From Actinomycetota bacterium (GTDB lineage: Bacteria > Actinomycetota > Actinomycetes > Nanopelagicales > Nanopelagicaceae): DNA of 64,000 nucleotides. Location of the stretch: contig JAPLBE010000012.1 of NCBI GenBank assembly GCA_026392935.1, positions 1 through 64,000 on the forward strand, written 5' to 3'. The notes under the pieces were generated by a model. The model did no database searches and was not told the origin of the DNA. It saw nothing but the letters and a program-made list of their open reading frames with translations. A program made the translations under genes and the position numbers. Below are positions 62,115-64,000 of the stretch, in pieces (position 1 is the stretch's first letter; every line of letters starts with the position of its first letter).

Positions 62115-63501
62115 ACTCTTCACTGATAAAGCTCTTTGCAATAAGCGATCTAGCCACCTGCAAGCTAGGGACAACGCCGGCGATAAGAGCTTGCACTGCG
62201 ATATTTCCAAATAGTGTGGCTTCAACGGGACCAGTTTTAACCTTTACGCCACAGGCATCTGCTGTTAACTGATTTAACAGTGAGATTTGTGATCCACCAC
62301 CAAGCACATGAATAGTAGAAATCTTCTTACCTGTAACTTCCTCAATTTCGGAAATAGTTCGCTTATAAGCAGCCGCTAAACTCCGCAAAATACAGATTGT
62401 GAACTCCCCCTTGGTGCGCGGCGGTGTGATTGCATTCTCTAGGCAATATGCCCGGATCCGCTCGAGCATTTCACCTGGCGACCTAAATCGTGGATCATTT
62501 GGATCGATAAGAGAATCAAATTCGAGATTTTTACTGGCCTCATCTACTAGCTGTGGAATCGACCATTCTTCACCTTCGATTCGCCAATTTCTCCGACACT
62601 CTTCAAGTAACCAGAGACCGGTAACATTTTTAAGAATGCGAACCGTGTTAGCGGCACCAAGTTCATTTGTAAGATTGGCAGCAAGCGCTTGCTTGGATGT
62701 AATCGGGGTATCACTTTCAATACCAACAAGGGACCAGGTCCCACTTGAAATATAAGCCTCTGTATCACGATTATCAAATGGAATACCCGCTACCGCACTT
62801 GCGGTGTCGTGGGAAGCAATTGCAACAATCTTGATTCCATCAAGTGCGCCAAACCCCTTGATGACACCGATCTCAGTACCTGGTTCGTGTAATTGTGTGA
62901 ATAACTCGGGGCGAAGGCCCGCAAGCTCGATTAATGAATAATCCCAATTTCGAGTTTTAACATCTAGGAGTTGAGTAGTTGATGCATTCGTTACTTCCGT
63001 CGAGATTACTCCCGTTAACTCAGCATTTAACAAATCAGGAATCAATAGGAATTTATCTGCCTCTAGATATGACTTGTCTTGCTTTGCTGCATACAACTGA
63101 TACAAAGTATTGAAGTTTAGGAATTGGATGCCGGTATCTTGATAAATCCGATCTTGCCCAAGCTTTGAAACCAGCTCCTTAAATGCCGGAAGCGTTCTTG
63201 GATCTCGGTAAGAGCGCACCTTTGAAATCAATTTATTATCATTATCGAGCAGTCCATAATCTACAGCCCAGGAATCAATGGCAAGCGAAGTTGGCTGGTC
63301 CTGAGCTAAGCATTTTTCAATACCAACCAAGACTTGTGAGGTTATAAGTTTCCAATCCCACAGCACAGCGCCTTCGGCATCTTCTACGATCTCATGCGAA
63401 AAGCGATGGACAATTTCCAACGCTATTTTCTCTTTTGTCACGCGCCCTATAGCCACGCGACCGCTGGTTGCCCCAAGATCAACTGCGATGAAATTTGCCA
63501 C
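62101..63501 (-). CDS. rhaB: rhamnulokinase
   Basis: This FGGY-family kinase of 466 residues phosphorylates L-rhamnulose at C1. The N-terminal ATPase motif is IAVDLGATSGRVAIGRV, followed by LAIDSWAVDYGLLD, VASHDTASAVAGIPF, YISSGTWSLVGIE and IHVLGGGSQISLLNQL, all typical of RhaB. It lies two bases after the aldolase/dehydrogenase gene. Its presence shows a phosphorylating rhamnose route. No rhamnose isomerase gene is seen before the right edge. Confidence 0.93.
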   Translation of the reverse strand: MANFIAVDLGATSGRVAIGRVTKEKIALEIVHRFSHEIVEDAEGAVLWDWKLITSQVLVGIEKCLAQDQPTSLAIDSWAVDYGLLDNDNKLISKVRSYRDPRTLPAFKELVSKLGQDRIYQDTGIQFLNFNTLYQLYAAKQDKSYLEADKFLLIPDLLNAELTGVISTEVTNASTTQLLDVKTRNWDYSLIELAGLRPELFTQLHEPGTEIGVIKGFGALDGIKIVAIASHDTASAVAGIPFDNRDTEAYISSGTWSLVGIESDTPITSKQALAANLTNELGAANTVRILKNVTGLWLLEECRRNWRIEGEEWSIPQLVDEASKNLEFDSLIDPNDPRFRSPGEMLERIRAYCLENAITPPRTKGEFTICILRSLAAAYKRTISEIEEVTGKKISTIHVLGGGSQISLLNQLTADACGVKVKTGPVEATLFGNIAVQALIAGVVPSLQVARSLIAKSFISEEFMPK

Positions 63502-63503
63502 AA

Positions 63504-64000
63504 TTACCTTAGAAATGCAGCTGCAACACCACCGTCAACTGGAATATGTAATCCAGTAGTCAGCGGTAAATCAGATGAGCAAAGCACAAACACTGCTGCT
63601 GCAATGTGGTCTGGAAGAACTTCTTTCTTCAAAATTGTACGTTGAGCGTAATACTCTCCAAGTTTCTCTTCTTCAACTCCATACACCGCTGCACGTTGAG
63701 CACCCCAACCACTGGCAAAGATTCCAGATCCTTTAACTACGCCATCTGGATTTACTCCATTAACGCGAATTCCATATGCGCCAAGTTCTGCAGCCAGAAG
63801 TCGAACCTGGTGAGCTTGATCGGCCTTCGTTGAACCATAAGCGAGATTGTTTGGCCCAGCAAAAACGGAATTCTTAGATGAAATATAAATTATGTCTCCG
63901 CCAATGTGTGCCGCGATCATTGCCTTAGCACTCTCTCTTGAGACCAAGAAAGAACCACGAGCCATAACATCATGCTGGATATCCCAGTCTTGTGTTGAGG
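63504..64000 (-). CDS. rhaD: bifunctional rhamnulose-1-phosphate aldolase/short-chain dehydrogenase, C-terminal part
   Basis: Only the last 165 or so residues are in the window; the frame stays open to base 64000 (WDIQHDVMARGSF continues upstream). They form the end of an SDR domain: IIYISSKNSVFAGPNNLAYG (Ser and Tyr), VNPDGVVKGSGIFASGWGAQ, RAAVYGVEEEKLGEYYAQRT and a final VDGGVAAAFLR. This matches the C-terminus of YuxG-type fusions, in which an N-terminal aldolase splits rhamnulose-1-phosphate and the SDR acts on lactaldehyde. The aldolase half lies outside, so that activity is inferred. The gene is directly upstream of rhaB. Confidence 0.85.
   Translation of the reverse strand, partial: STQDWDIQHDVMARGSFLVSRESAKAMIAAHIGGDIIYISSKNSVFAGPNNLAYGSTKADQAHQVRLLAAELGAYGIRVNGVNPDGVVKGSGIFASGWGAQRAAVYGVEEEKLGEYYAQRTILKKEVLPDHIAAAVFVLCSSDLPLTTGLHIPVDGGVAAAFLR

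Noticed and set aside
45005-64000. Sugar island considered as a recent mobile insertion
   Set aside because: No integrase, tRNA target, IS element or flanking repeat is visible, and base composition by eye matches the rest of the window; a computed composition profile would be needed.

Overview
The window looks like chromosome from a small-genome actinobacterium, most probably a freshwater planktonic member of the Nanopelagicales (acI, Planktophila-like). This placement is inferred. It rests on an HrdB/SigA-type sigma factor, SepH, DUF7455 and DUF4192 proteins, class II DAHP synthase, an actinobacterial SAM-IV riboswitch, base composition visibly lower in GC than most actinobacteria, and very tight packing (many 1-4 bp start/stop overlaps, several overlapping convergent gene ends, no gap above about 300 bp). 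I see no rRNA, tRNA, CRISPR array, IS element or prophage.

1-13.6 kb: a partial CDP-alcohol phosphatidyltransferase and a frameshifted metF on the minus strand. Divergent from them is the carotenoid operon crtE-crtI-crtB (lycopene from prenyl diphosphates). A TPP riboswitch then controls a PnuT-type thiamine transporter that overlaps a small P-loop kinase. A PASTA-domain Ser/Thr kinase, endonuclease IV, an EamA exporter and threonine aldolase follow. Converging on these is the minus operon PPi-type phosphofructokinase, aroG, ogt.

13.6-26 kb: an FeS-type photolyase, an HSL-type esterase, an EamA transporter and uppP on plus. On minus are a suhB-like phosphatase, rplS, lepB, rnhB, yraN, comM, dprA and era, which cover ribosome, secretion, RNA/DNA processing and competence functions. 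sepH and a convergent phosphatase follow.

26-38.5 kb: pseudouridine catabolism (psuG-psuK), a type IIA topoisomerase pair whose A subunit has no C-terminal domain, an ABC-F protein, a DUF7455 gene, the principal sigma factor, and SAM-IV-controlled metX behind a short DUF4192 gene and a secreted PKD-like protein.

38.5-48.5 kb: a hemin/corrinoid-type ABC importer is divergent from two tandem secreted proteins that share the cysteine pattern of the neocarzinostatin fold. Next come a DinG-type helicase and the FMN-riboswitch-controlled riboflavin operon ribD-ribE-ribBA-ribH.

48.5-64 kb: a dense deoxy-sugar catabolic island. A six-gene minus operon (hydroxyacid dehydrogenase, Zn alcohol dehydrogenase, DapA-family aldolase, Gfo/Idh oxidoreductase, rhamnonate-dehydratase-like enolase, rhamnose mutarotase) is divergent from an eight-gene plus operon (rhamnose-type ABC importer, FadR-type regulator, metallo-beta-lactamase-fold protein, SDR, MDR). 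Converging from the right edge are rhamnulokinase and the C-terminus of the bifunctional rhamnulose-1-phosphate aldolase/dehydrogenase. The island therefore holds a phosphorylating rhamnose route next to a second set of enzymes that could form an oxidative, non-phosphorylating route. Several members have lost the usual catalytic residues of their families. This island and the neocarzinostatin-like pair are the most likely places for undescribed biology.
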